Source: Firmicutes bacterium UBA3941 (lineage in GTDB: Bacteria > Bacillota > Clostridia > Caldicoprobacterales > UBA3941). Taken from it: 9,910 nucleotides of DNA. Of this stretch, positions 1 to 6,494 are shown piece by piece. Both the position numbers and the translations under genes were made by a program. Every line of letters starts with the position of its first letter. Position 1 is the stretch's first letter. Location: assembly GCA_002385665.1 (NCBI GenBank), contig DGDX01000046.1, positions 1 to 9,910 on the forward strand, written 5' to 3'. Below the pieces are notes generated by a model. The model made no database searches. It saw only the letters and a list, made by a program, of their open reading frames with translations, and was not told where the DNA came from.

Positions 1-1
1 G

Positions 2-1570
2 AAAACCAACGATGGCTATATAGTTGAGTTAAAGGCCCTGGATAATCCAACAGAAAAGCAAGTTTCCCAGATTGCTACCCTCGCCAGGGACTCCAATAGC
101 ACCATTTTAATGTCCTATTTGGATAGGGTGGTTAGTGCCATAGAGCGCGACAACCTTTCGCCCCTTATGTCCACGGTCTTGGGGTTAAAGAAGGAACACC
201 CCTTAAAACTGGAAGATATCCAAATGCTCCCGGATGAGTCCTATTACAACAAAGACCTGGTACGTAATCCGGCCCAAAAACAGGCTGTTGCCTTGGCGCG
301 GAGTATGGATGGGATTAACAATACCCTGACCATTGTCCAGGGACCTCCGGGCACAGGAAAGACCACCCTTATAAAGGAGATAGCCCTCCAATACTATTAC
401 GAAGGTAAGGATGTTTTAATACTGGCAAAAACCAATATTGCTGTGGACAATGTCCTGGAAAAGCTTATGAAAGACAATGTAAGGGTTTTGAGGACAGGGA
501 ACAATATTGAGTTAAAATCGGATCTGCCCTACGCCTACACCGTTTCTACCTCTAACCCTACCTATACCGCCCTATTAAAGGGTAAGAACAGCATTGTCCT
601 AGGTACACCACTTGGATATTATCTGGATAGGAATATCTCAAAGAACAATTTTGATCTGCTCATTATAGATGAGGCCTCCCAGATGGATGTGCCGGAGACC
701 CTGTTTAGTATGCAGTTCTCCAATAAATGTGTGATTATTGGGGATCATATGCAGATACCCCCCTTTCCAATACAGAATGAGATACTGTTGGAATACGATC
801 CACAAATCAGTCTGTATACAAGGGAAGCATTGCAAAAGAGTATGTTTGAGTATCTGATAACCGATGTCCACAGGTTTAACAGCGTTTTCCTGGATATCAA
901 CTATCGTACTCAGGACCCCTTGATGATATCCTTTATCTCCGATTTGATCTATGACGGAAAGCTGTCTGTGAATTTGGATTCCGAATACTATCAGGTTCCT
1001 CCCGCTATAAGGAAAAGGAAATTTGCTACCAAACCCATCGAGATCATAGATACCTCAAAGTTCATTGATCCACGGGAGCGAATGGAAACCGAAGTCAATT
1101 CCACCTTCTATAATCTGTCGGAGGCTATGATATCCGTCAACAAGGTCATGGATCTGCTTAAGGAGGGAGAAAGACTAAGCGATATCTGTATCATTACACC
1201 ATATAAGGCCCATGCTGAAAAACTAAGGGAGGTCTTTGAGGAACACTCGAAATATTTCCGGGAGTATAGCCAGGGTATTTCGAGATTTATAGAGCAAAAC
1301 ATCTATACTATTGATTCATTTCAGGGCAGGGAGCAGGATAACGTTATAATTAACTGGGTTAGGAGTAACTATGTTTCGCCAGGCACCACCACCACCCGAA
1401 CGGGCTTTTTGAAGGATTACCGCCGAACCAACGTGGCCCTGTCCCGTGCCAGAAAGAGACTTATATTGATAGGTGATTTTGAAACATTGACCAAATCCGA
1501 GAATATGAAGGTACAATATATCTTTAGCAAGATAAAGAATACGGAAACCGAAAACAAACTCGTAATATAG
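2..1570 (+). CDS. SF1 (Upf1/DNA2-like) helicase, 5'-truncated by window edge
   Basis: C-terminal 522 residues of a superfamily 1 nucleic-acid helicase of the AAA_11/AAA_12 (Upf1/DNA2/NAM7) type. The frame is open from base 2, and the first in-frame ATG (110) has no ribosome binding site, so the true start lies off the window. Counting from that ATG, the ATPase motifs appear in order: Q-like NPAQKQAV (53-60), Walker A GPPGTGKTT (78-86), motif Ia AKTNIAVDNV (about 106-115), Walker B DEAS (187-190), motif III GDHMQIPP (211-218), NYRT (264-267), motif V TIDSFQGREQD (400-410) and motif VI ALSRARKR (443-450). All key ATPase residues seem intact. Family members unwind DNA or RNA using ATP; the substrate here cannot be told, and any specialising N-terminal domain is out of view. 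It stands alone on the + strand, converging on tsaD. Confidence 0.9.
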   Translation, partial: KTNDGYIVELKALDNPTEKQVSQIATLARDSNSTILMSYLDRVVSAIERDNLSPLMSTVLGLKKEHPLKLEDIQMLPDESYYNKDLVRNPAQKQAVALARSMDGINNTLTIVQGPPGTGKTTLIKEIALQYYYEGKDVLILAKTNIAVDNVLEKLMKDNVRVLRTGNNIELKSDLPYAYTVSTSNPTYTALLKGKNSIVLGTPLGYYLDRNISKNNFDLLIIDEASQMDVPETLFSMQFSNKCVIIGDHMQIPPFPIQNEILLEYDPQISLYTREALQKSMFEYLITDVHRFNSVFLDINYRTQDPLMISFISDLIYDGKLSVNLDSEYYQVPPAIRKRKFATKPIEIIDTSKFIDPRERMETEVNSTFYNLSEAMISVNKVMDLLKEGERLSDICIITPYKAHAEKLREVFEEHSKYFREYSQGISRFIEQNIYTIDSFQGREQDNVIINWVRSNYVSPGTTTTRTGFLKDYRRTNVALSRARKRLILIGDFETLTKSENMKVQYIFSKIKNTETENKLVI

Positions 1571-2632
1571 CTAAGCAAGGGGCAAACCAGGGATAGCGTT
1601 TAGAGTTAAATCGGATATAATACCCCGCCTTAGCCTATAATAACCCGCTGAAGCTATCATTGCGCCGTTATCTGTACAAAGAAGAGGGGTTGGGTAGTAC
1701 AGTTCCATACCCTTTTCCCGGCACCTGTTGCCAAGTTGTGTCTTTAGAGCGGAGTTGGCGGCTACCCCTCCCGCCAGCACTATCCTTTTGGATTTGGTAT
1801 CCTCTGCCGCCTTTATAGTCTTATCCACCAATACATCCACCACAGCCTGCTGAAAGCTGGCCGCTATATTCTCCACCCGGTATTCCTGTCCCCGCTGATC
1901 CATGGAATGTAGGTGGTTAATGACTGCCGTCTTTAGACCGCTAAAACTAAAGTTGTAATGGGGATCCTTAATATAGGGTCTCGGGTACTCCACAAAATGG
2001 GGATCACCCTTTTGGGCTAACCTGTCGATTACAGGACCTCCCGGATACCCCAGCTTTAGGGTTCTTGCTATTTTATCGTAAGCTTCCCCTGCCGCATCGT
2101 CCAAGGTTTGGCCCAGTATCTCATATCTGCCATAATCAATTACCCGTACCAAATGACTATGGCCACCGGAAACCACCAAACACAGGAATGGGGGTTCCAA
2201 ATCTTCATGGACTATATAGTTAGCACTTATGTGACCCTCTATATGATGAACGCCAATTAAGGGGATTTCCAGTCCATAAGCCAGGGCTTTGGCAGTAGCG
2301 ACCCCCACCAGCAAAGCCCCTACCAGTCCCGGACCATAGGTGACCGCTATCCCGTCCATCTCGCTAAGCGGTATATCCGCCTCCTTTACGGTTTCATCGA
2401 TCAGGGGGTTTATAACCTCTACATGTTTACGGGATGCAATCTCCGGTACTACACCACCATACTTTCTATGCAGCTCAATCTGAGAAGCGATCTTATGTCC
2501 CAACACCTCCCTGCCATTTCTTACAACTGCCACAGATGTTTCATCGCAGGATGTCTCAATTCCCAGAATTATAACTTCTTCTTTCGCTTCTATATTCTTT
2601 ATTTTATCCTTCATCCGATTAAAATAGCTCAT
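1571..2632 (-). CDS. tsaD: tRNA N6-adenosine threonylcarbamoyltransferase TsaD
   Basis: Catalytic subunit of bacterial t6A synthesis: with TsaB and TsaE it moves the threonylcarbamoyl group from threonylcarbamoyl-AMP to N6 of A37 in ANN-decoding tRNAs, in the cytoplasm. The 353 residues show the Kae1/TsaD hallmarks: [10 protein letters not shown] (24-33), metal-binding HIEGH (His130, His134), SGGHSH (155-160), [10 protein letters not shown] (178-187), AGGVAANS (287-294) and metal-ligand Asp321 in TDNGAMIA. The start ATG at 2632 has AGGAG 13 nt upstream and GGTGA about 4 nt upstream. This start adds roughly 18 residues before the conserved core, more than usual; ATG 2614 is a possible internal alternative but lacks a clear ribosome binding site. 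Its TAG abuts the TAG of the convergent helicase with no bases between. It is separated from rimI by a membrane-protein gene, and 180 bp from that gene, so it may have its own promoter. Confidence 0.97.
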   Translation of the reverse strand: MSYFNRMKDKIKNIEAKEEVIILGIETSCDETSVAVVRNGREVLGHKIASQIELHRKYGGVVPEIASRKHVEVINPLIDETVKEADIPLSEMDGIAVTYGPGLVGALLVGVATAKALAYGLEIPLIGVHHIEGHISANYIVHEDLEPPFLCLVVSGGHSHLVRVIDYGRYEILGQTLDDAAGEAYDKIARTLKLGYPGGPVIDRLAQKGDPHFVEYPRPYIKDPHYNFSFSGLKTAVINHLHSMDQRGQEYRVENIAASFQQAVVDVLVDKTIKAAEDTKSKRIVLAGGVAANSALKTQLGNRCREKGMELYYPTPLLCTDNGAMIASAGYYRLRRGIISDLTLNAIPGLPLA

Positions 2633-2645
2633 GGTTTCACCATTT

Positions 2646-2683
2646 CTCCTAAAAAGATTAAATTAACGCGTTGTGCTAGTCAA
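2646..2683 (-). promoter_or_regulatory. Weak candidate promoter and Shine-Dalgarno for tsaD
   Basis: On the - strand TTGACT (2678-2683) lies 17 bp before TAATCT (2655-2660); the overlapping TTTAAT (2657-2662) is a better -10 but at 15 bp. AGGAG (2646-2650) follows. The predicted transcription start would fall on or next to AGGAG, giving a leader of only about 16 nt, which argues against this promoter unless GGTGA nearer the ATG serves as the ribosome binding site. Read-through from the tsaE operon is the alternative. Confidence 0.3.
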
Positions 2684-2707
2684 TCATATGCCGGTAATGC
2701 CTATTGA

Positions 2708-2758
2708 CCGCTACTTCTTATCAATAGCTCATTACCTTAGATTATGAATTAGCATAAG
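2708..2758 (-). repeat. Hairpin repeat, copy A (upstream of tsaD)
   Basis: Read on the - strand, bases 2758 to 2721 match bases 5319-5356 on the + strand at 34 of 38 positions without gaps, including an identical 17-base run AGGTAATGAGCTATTGA. Similarity resumes at CGG (2708-2710) after a small length difference. The element is itself an imperfect palindrome centred near 2738, with outer arms CTTAT and ATAAG and inner arms TCAT and ATGA. No T-tract follows on either strand, so it is not an intrinsic terminator. It lies between the Lit-like gene and tsaD, centred about 106 bp before the tsaD start. The role is unknown: dispersed repeat, operator or leader hairpin. Confidence 0.8.
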
Positions 2759-2812
2759 AGGTTTAATAATATATCAATCTTTACCATTTCTTCTTAATAA
2801 ACAGTAGCTATT

Positions 2813-3529
2813 CTACACCCCTGTCCCTCTGGCATATCTCGTTTTGGATAGTACATAGATGGCACCTACAGCTAAGGCTAATAGGATCCCTCCAAAGGTT
2901 CCTAGAATTCTAACGACCATATCAAAGAAAAACTGCTCTGGAACCATCTGTATTAAAATATCCGTCCTTGGATCAAGAATCCATAGATCATTTGTGAAAA
3001 AAATATAATGGAACTGATCCCATACCTTTGTGAAATCTACGAGAATAAACCCCATAAGTATGAGGCCGAGTATAATTAATATCGATAATACCAGGAGATA
3101 GGAAGTTGCAAGGTCCCTTATTGACCTTTTACCCCTAAAGCCTATTAACAAGCCAATTAGGATTATAATTATTCCCAGGGATATCCACCTCAACCTAAAT
3201 CCCAAGGAGAACAGATCCTTTACATCCACCATGTGATCAATTTCCCTTTGGTTGAATACCTGTCTTTCCTGTCCGTGAACAGGAGCCACAACCATCAAAT
3301 CTTCCCTTTTTCCCCTTATGTAGTCAAGCAACTCTTGTGTGACTTTGAGTAAATCATCTTGATTCATACCGGTGGATTCGGGTATGTTCAGTTTCTCATA
3401 TTCCCTGCGATAAAAATTAAGATCAAAGGCAGCCCAATCAATAACAGTTAAAAAGGTTACTAAAATTATAAGTATGGCTATTAGGATTCCGATAATCCTT
3501 GTACTCCACCTTGCTGTAATATTTCCCAT
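2813..3529 (-). CDS. TIGR01906/DUF1461 family membrane protein, Lit-like
   Basis: A 238-residue integral membrane protein with about four membrane segments, near residues 11-31, 115-131, 142-165 and 202-228, and an extracytoplasmic-looking loop between the first two. It carries what I recognise as the TIGR01906/DUF1461 pattern: YEKLNIPESTGM early in the loop, DLLKVTQELLDYIRGKR, then HMVDVK (His99) and FHYIFFTNDLWILDP (His174). Characterised members (Lit of Enterococcus and Bacillus) are lipoprotein intramolecular transacylases that move an acyl chain from the lipid diacylglyceryl to the N-terminal cysteine, making lyso-form lipoproteins. Whether this divergent member does so is inference. The start ATG is preceded by a G-rich Shine-Dalgarno (GGGGGG, 5 nt away). 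It sits 50 bp after rimI on the same strand, interrupting the common rimI-tsaD adjacency. Confidence 0.8.
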   Translation of the reverse strand: MGNITARWSTRIIGILIAILIILVTFLTVIDWAAFDLNFYRREYEKLNIPESTGMNQDDLLKVTQELLDYIRGKREDLMVVAPVHGQERQVFNQREIDHMVDVKDLFSLGFRLRWISLGIIIILIGLLIGFRGKRSIRDLATSYLLVLSILIILGLILMGFILVDFTKVWDQFHYIFFTNDLWILDPRTDILIQMVPEQFFFDMVVRILGTFGGILLALAVGAIYVLSKTRYARGTGV

Positions 3530-3579
3530 ACGATCCCCCCACCTCTATAATTCACCGCCTTAATACCTGTACAAATTAA

Positions 3580-4032
3580 CTAAGGGAGCTTTTCCTTCCA
3601 CATGATAAGGGCATCCTCTCCATCATCGGTGTAGTAACCCTTTCGTATACCAACCCCGGTAAAACCTAGCTTTTTATACAGGTTCTGAGCTATGGTGTTG
3701 GATACCCTGACCTCCAGGGTCATACTCCCAAGTTTTAGGTTAACGGCGGTATCAATTAATGCCCTCATTATTGCCTCTCCAATACCCTGGCTCCTATAGT
3801 GGGGGTGGACAGCTACATTGGTTATATGGGCTTCATCCAGGATAATCCACATACCTCCATAGCCCTTAACCATACCCTCCTGTTCCGCTACTACATATCT
3901 GGCACAGTGATTACCCTCCAGTTCGACCCTGAAAGCCTCGTAGGACCAAGGGGTAGGAAAGCAAAGTCTTTCTATATTAAGGACTTGTCTTATATCCTCG
4001 CGTTTCATAGGACGCACCCATATTTTATCCAT
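3580..4032 (-). CDS. rimI: Ribosomal-protein-alanine N-acetyltransferase RimI
   Basis: A 150-residue GNAT-fold acetyltransferase. RimI acetylates the N-terminal alanine of ribosomal protein S18 in E. coli using acetyl-CoA; related enzymes can be broader. The RimI-like features are FPTPWS (25-30), the acetyl-CoA pyrophosphate-binding motif A RSQGIGEA (80-87), EVRVSNTIAQNLYKKLGF (107-124), GYYTDDGEDALIM near the end and a length typical of the family. The start has a strong GGGAGG six bases before ATG. It follows tsaB by 13 bp, consistent with one tsaE-tsaB-rimI transcript, the usual Firmicute arrangement. The context supports RimI over another GNAT, but the actual substrate is not shown by the sequence. 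Confidence 0.93.
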   Translation of the reverse strand: MDKIWVRPMKREDIRQVLNIERLCFPTPWSYEAFRVELEGNHCARYVVAEQEGMVKGYGGMWIILDEAHITNVAVHPHYRSQGIGEAIMRALIDTAVNLKLGSMTLEVRVSNTIAQNLYKKLGFTGVGIRKGYYTDDGEDALIMWKEKLP

Positions 4033-4045
4033 AACCTGCCTCCCT

Positions 4046-4762
4046 CTACCCTCTTTGGCCGAATCTTTGTTCAGCCTGGGATTTTCTTAGATAAAAGGGG
4101 ACCAACTCCATATAATTCTGTGTGAGGCCGGAATGTGCCATCTCCAAAGCCAGACAGGCAATAGATGAAGCCCGCTGCATCATATGGCTAATAGGAGATC
4201 TATGAGCTTTTTCCCCCATTTCTTCCTTGATTATTTCCCAGTATGGTATAACTCCGTCCCCATTAAATAGAACGGGCTCGTTATAAGCCTTAAGTTTTTC
4301 AATAAGGGACGCTACCGGAAGGGCCATATACTCGTCAAGTCGTTCCAATCCTGCTCTGATACTATGTGCACTGCTCCCAGATCTATAGATTGAGGTATAT
4401 ACCTGCTCCCTCCTGGCATCCATGATCGGGCAGATAAGCCCTTCCCTTGAGATTAGATTATACGCCAAACCATCCAAAGTGGGTACACCCACAACCGGCT
4501 TATTGAGTGCCTGCCCTAGAGCCTTTACCGTTGCAATCCCGATCCTCAGGCCGGTAAAAGAGCCGGGACCGTTGGAAGCGGCAAATATATCCATATCCCC
4601 AAGTTCCATATCCAAGCTATTTAAAAGCCCCTCAAGCAAGGGGAGCAACTGTTGGGAATGGGTTCTCCTATGATCAAGGAAAAACTCACCCACTAACTTA
4701 TCCTCATTGGCTACGGCTACAGCTGCAACCGTTCCGGAGGATTCAACTGCCAATACCATCAT
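4046..4762 (-). CDS. tsaB: tRNA threonylcarbamoyladenosine biosynthesis protein TsaB
   Basis: Partner and scaffold of TsaD in t6A synthesis; it has the ASKHA fold but lacks the catalytic metal site. The family pattern is clear: VLAVESSG at the N-terminus, THSQQLLP (34-41), SNGPGSFTGLRIG (63-75) and VVGVPTLDGLA (90-100). I chose ATG 4762 (238 residues): it forms a four-base ATGA overlap with the tsaE stop and has AAGGA nine bases upstream. An in-frame ATG at 4771 would add three residues but lies directly on that Shine-Dalgarno. The overlap implies translational coupling with tsaE, sensible for subunits of one complex. The C-terminal part is less conserved, as usual, and ends 13 bp before rimI. 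Confidence 0.95.
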   Translation of the reverse strand: MMVLAVESSGTVAAVAVANEDKLVGEFFLDHRRTHSQQLLPLLEGLLNSLDMELGDMDIFAASNGPGSFTGLRIGIATVKALGQALNKPVVGVPTLDGLAYNLISREGLICPIMDARREQVYTSIYRSGSSAHSIRAGLERLDEYMALPVASLIEKLKAYNEPVLFNGDGVIPYWEIIKEEMGEKAHRSPISHMMQRASSIACLALEMAHSGLTQNYMELVPFYLRKSQAEQRFGQRG

Positions 4763-5223
4763 ATTATCCATTCCTTTGCAAACTCTTCATATATCCTACC
4801 CACAGGGACCATCCTAATATTACGCTTGTCCACGCTATTGTCAGGGACTTTTTCTATGCTGATGCCCAGGTATTCATGGGGTCGAAGATATTCCATCCTT
4901 TCGGGCCATTCCACAACTGTGACCCCTTGTCCGTAAAAAAAATCCTCGTATCCCAAATCATACATCTCCTCGGCATCGTTCAACCTATATATATCAAAAT
5001 GATATAAAGGCAACCTGCCCTGGTATTGATGGATCAATGTATATGTAGGGCTGGTAATGGGTTCTTCTATGCCAAGCCCTCTTGCCAATCCCCTGGTCAA
5101 GACGGTTTTCCCCGTCCCCAAATCCCCTTCTAACAGGATTATCATACCCGGCCAGGCCAATGACCCTATTTTTTTGCCTAATCTTAGCGTATCCTTTTCT
5201 GAATAAGTATTTATCTCTATCAT
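4759..5223 (-). CDS. tsaE: tRNA threonylcarbamoyladenosine biosynthesis ATPase TsaE
   Basis: P-loop ATPase that binds the TsaB-TsaD complex and supports its turnover in bacterial t6A37 synthesis. Residues counted from ATG 5223: Walker A GDLGTGKT (33-40), SPTYTL (58-63), HFDIYRL (75-81), and VVEWPER (103-109), all typical of TsaE/YjeE. The resulting 154 residues match the usual size. The reading frame stays open to GTG 5271, and ATGs at 5262, 5256 and 5232 are also in frame, so the start is uncertain; 5223 gives the canonical MIEI-type N-terminus with GGGG about 11 bases upstream, not a strong site. It is the first gene of the t6A transcription unit, preceded by a good promoter and a long leader holding hairpin repeat copy B. 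Confidence 0.94.
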   Translation of the reverse strand: MIEINTYSEKDTLRLGKKIGSLAWPGMIILLEGDLGTGKTVLTRGLARGLGIEEPITSPTYTLIHQYQGRLPLYHFDIYRLNDAEEMYDLGYEDFFYGQGVTVVEWPERMEYLRPHEYLGISIEKVPDNSVDKRNIRMVPVGRIYEEFAKEWII

Positions 5224-5318
5224 ACTCTTCATTTCCCCATTAATATTGTGATTCATTTCCATATATGTCACGAAATATAACCAATAGATTTATTGCTTTA
5301 TACTTTCTATATTAATTT

Positions 5319-5363
5319 CTTATACTAGTTCATTATCTTAGGTAATGAGCTATTGAGAAGCGG
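5319..5363 (+). repeat. Hairpin repeat, copy B (upstream of tsaE)
   Basis: Bases 5319-5356 match copy A (2758 to 2721, - strand) at 34 of 38 positions, so the copies are inverted relative to each other. Folded as + strand RNA, the core TCATTATCT/AGGTAATGA around centre 5339 pairs throughout with one G-U, and pairing continues outward through TAG and CTA to the CTT and AAG ends with few mismatches. Folded as the - strand transcript, the G-U pairs become mismatches, so the hairpin is weaker in the tsaE leader. No T-tract follows. The centre lies about 116 bp before the chosen tsaE start. Confidence 0.8.
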
Positions 5364-5420
5364 ATGACTTCATTGATAATGTTAATCGTAAAACATACAG
5401 CTTAAACCAAAATCATAACT

Positions 5421-5449
5421 ATTATATCCTTATTTATACCCTCTAACAA
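5421..5449 (-). promoter_or_regulatory. Sigma-A-type promoter of the tsaE operon
   Basis: On the - strand TTGTTA (5444-5449) is followed after exactly 17 bp by a perfect TATAAT (5421-5426). A transcript starting near 5414 would have a leader of about 190 nt before tsaE, containing repeat copy B. It lies just downstream of the ribU terminator, where a new transcription unit is expected. Confidence 0.7.
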
Positions 5450-5456
5450 GGGATTC

Positions 5457-5496
5457 AACAAAAAAACACCGGGCACTATTATAGAACCCGATGTTT
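5457..5496 (-). terminator. Intrinsic terminator after ribU
   Basis: In the - strand RNA, arms AAACATCGGG (5487-5496) and CCCGGTGTTT (5464-5473) form a 10-bp stem with one G-U pair and a 13-nt loop, followed by a run of Ts (As at 5460-5466 on +). It begins 13 bases past the ribU stop and closes that unit. Confidence 0.93.
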
Positions 5497-5509
5497 AACT
5501 AACCTATAT

Positions 5510-6142
5510 CTATTTTTTTAATATTGGGGATACCCTTTTATAGATCAGTAGAGTAATTAACGAGGTAACGAGGGCTTTTATCAGGTTAAAGGGAATAACA
5601 GCGTATAGAACATAGAGCTTAACATTGGTAATATTTTTGTTGGCAGCAGCCATAACAGCCAGAAGATTCTCTAAATTACCATCGAAGTAGAGCTTGGTAT
5701 AAAAGGGAATCAGGACGTAATAGTTAGCCAACGAGGACAATAATACCAAAAATAGGGTACCAAGAACCATCCCTATAAGAGCACTCCTACGGGTCTTGTT
5801 CCTAATATATACAATTGCCGCTGGCACAGTAAAGCTGATACCCACTAAGAAATTAGCCAGATTCCCTACTCCACCTGTTCCATCATTCTTAAATATGATG
5901 TGGAATATGTTCTTTATAAACTCTATTATTATAGCTGCCATAGGCCCCAGAGAAAAGCCTCCGATTAAAGCGGGCAGATCGCTTATATCCATTTTCAAAA
6001 AGGCGGGAAATATAGGCATGGGAAATTCCAATAGCATCAATACAAAAGCTATTGCAGATAACAGTCCCACCTTAACTATCCCGGTTAAGGAAAATATCTT
6101 CTTTGACAACACTTGTTTCCTTATAGATTCTTGTTCAACCAT
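5510..6142 (-). CDS. ribU: Riboflavin ECF transporter S component RibU
   Basis: Membrane-embedded riboflavin-binding subunit of an energy-coupling-factor transporter; it needs a shared EcfA/A'/T module that is not in the window. The 210 residues hold about six hydrophobic segments. Family-like stretches are LKMDISDLPALIGGFSLGP (49-67), KNIFH (77-81), GNLANFLVG (93-101), ANYYVLIPFY (139-148) and PFNLIKA (184-190). ATG 6142 is preceded by a perfect AGGAGG six bases upstream. The frame remains open upstream to 6292, but that extension runs through the leader terminator and is not coding. The FMN riboswitch just upstream is strong independent support for riboflavin as the substrate. Monocistronic, with its own promoter and terminator. 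Confidence 0.95.
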   Translation of the reverse strand: MVEQESIRKQVLSKKIFSLTGIVKVGLLSAIAFVLMLLEFPMPIFPAFLKMDISDLPALIGGFSLGPMAAIIIEFIKNIFHIIFKNDGTGGVGNLANFLVGISFTVPAAIVYIRNKTRRSALIGMVLGTLFLVLLSSLANYYVLIPFYTKLYFDGNLENLLAVMAAANKNITNVKLYVLYAVIPFNLIKALVTSLITLLIYKRVSPILKK

Positions 6143-6221
6143 CTTAATCCTCCTCTTGATCAGTTTTATTACCTTGGCAAATACGGTTGGCTGAATTAAT
6201 GCTGTTTGATCCAATAATTTT

Positions 6222-6255
6222 CCATAATAAAATCCCCCCAAAACTTCGGGGGGAT
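6222..6255 (-). terminator. FMN-responsive leader terminator of ribU
   Basis: In the - strand RNA, ATCCCCCC (6248-6255) pairs perfectly with GGGGGGAT (6232-6239) around an eight-base loop and is followed by TTTTATTAT. It lies between the FMN aptamer and the ribU ribosome binding site. The sequence CCCCGAAG at its left arm is complementary to CTTCGGGG in the aptamer, which gives a ready antiterminator. Confidence 0.92.
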
Positions 6256-6288
6256 CATTCAATGCCATGCAATATAAACATAGTAACA

Positions 6289-6404
6289 CCACCTTCTCCC
6301 ATCCAGACTCTAACTGTCGGCCCCAGAATTACACTGGGTCAATCCTTAATTTAAGGACTCGCGGGCTGTACCGCCGGTAGGGAATTTCACCCTGCCCCGA
6401 AGAT
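6289..6404 (-). ncRNA. FMN riboswitch (RFN element) of ribU
   Basis: The - strand carries the conserved RFN blocks in order: GGGGCAGGGTGAAATTCCC, GGCGGTACAGCCCGCGAG, a variable hairpin CCTTAAATTAAGG, a stem CCCAG/CTGGG, GGCCGACAGTTAGAGTC and closing GGATGGGAGAAGG. These match the known FMN aptamer closely. FMN binding should stabilise the aptamer and let the downstream terminator form, lowering ribU expression. The 330-bp gap between ribU and the ABC ATPase gene is accounted for by this aptamer, its promoter and its terminator. Confidence 0.98.
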
Positions 6405-6431
6405 AGTAAATTTTATTCGGCTTTCGCCTAT

Positions 6432-6460
6432 ATAATAACTAATATCACGTAAAAAATCAA
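6432..6460 (-). promoter_or_regulatory. Promoter of the FMN riboswitch-ribU unit
   Basis: On the - strand TTGATT (6455-6460), a 17-bp spacer, then TATTAT (6432-6437), followed about 27 bases later by the aptamer. A short hairpin GGC-GAAA-GCC (6419-6428) begins the predicted transcript. The -35 box overlaps the T-run of the upstream operon's probable terminator. Confidence 0.65.
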
Positions 6461-6494
6461 GGCCCGAAAAAACTATTTATTTTTCCCGGCCCTT
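6451..6494 (-). terminator. Probable terminator of the ABC transporter operon
   Basis: The - strand reads AAGGGCCGGGAAAAA, a short loop holding the ATPase stop codon, then TTTTTTCGGGCCTT and ATTTTTT. The arms pair imperfectly (AAGG/CCTT, CC/GG, A-run/T-run with small bulges). The stem includes the last codons of the ATPase gene. The position is right but the stem is not clean. Confidence 0.45.

Noticed and set aside
110..1570. ATG at 110 as the start of the helicase gene
   Set aside because: The same frame is open back to base 2 with helicase-like residues, and no ribosome binding site precedes this ATG.
2423..2707. 94-codon + strand open frame over the tsaD start
   Set aside because: Antisense to tsaD, no recognisable motifs or ribosome binding site; a shadow frame.
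2717..2758. Repeat copies as intrinsic terminators
   Set aside because: Hairpins are AT-rich with mismatches and neither copy is followed by a T-tract on either strand.
5796..6194. 132-codon + strand open frame across ribU
   Set aside because: Antisense to ribU with clear family evidence; no independent support.
6143..6292. N-terminal extension of RibU beginning at 6292
   Set aside because: It would run through the leader terminator, while ATG 6142 has a perfect AGGAGG and gives the normal RibU length.
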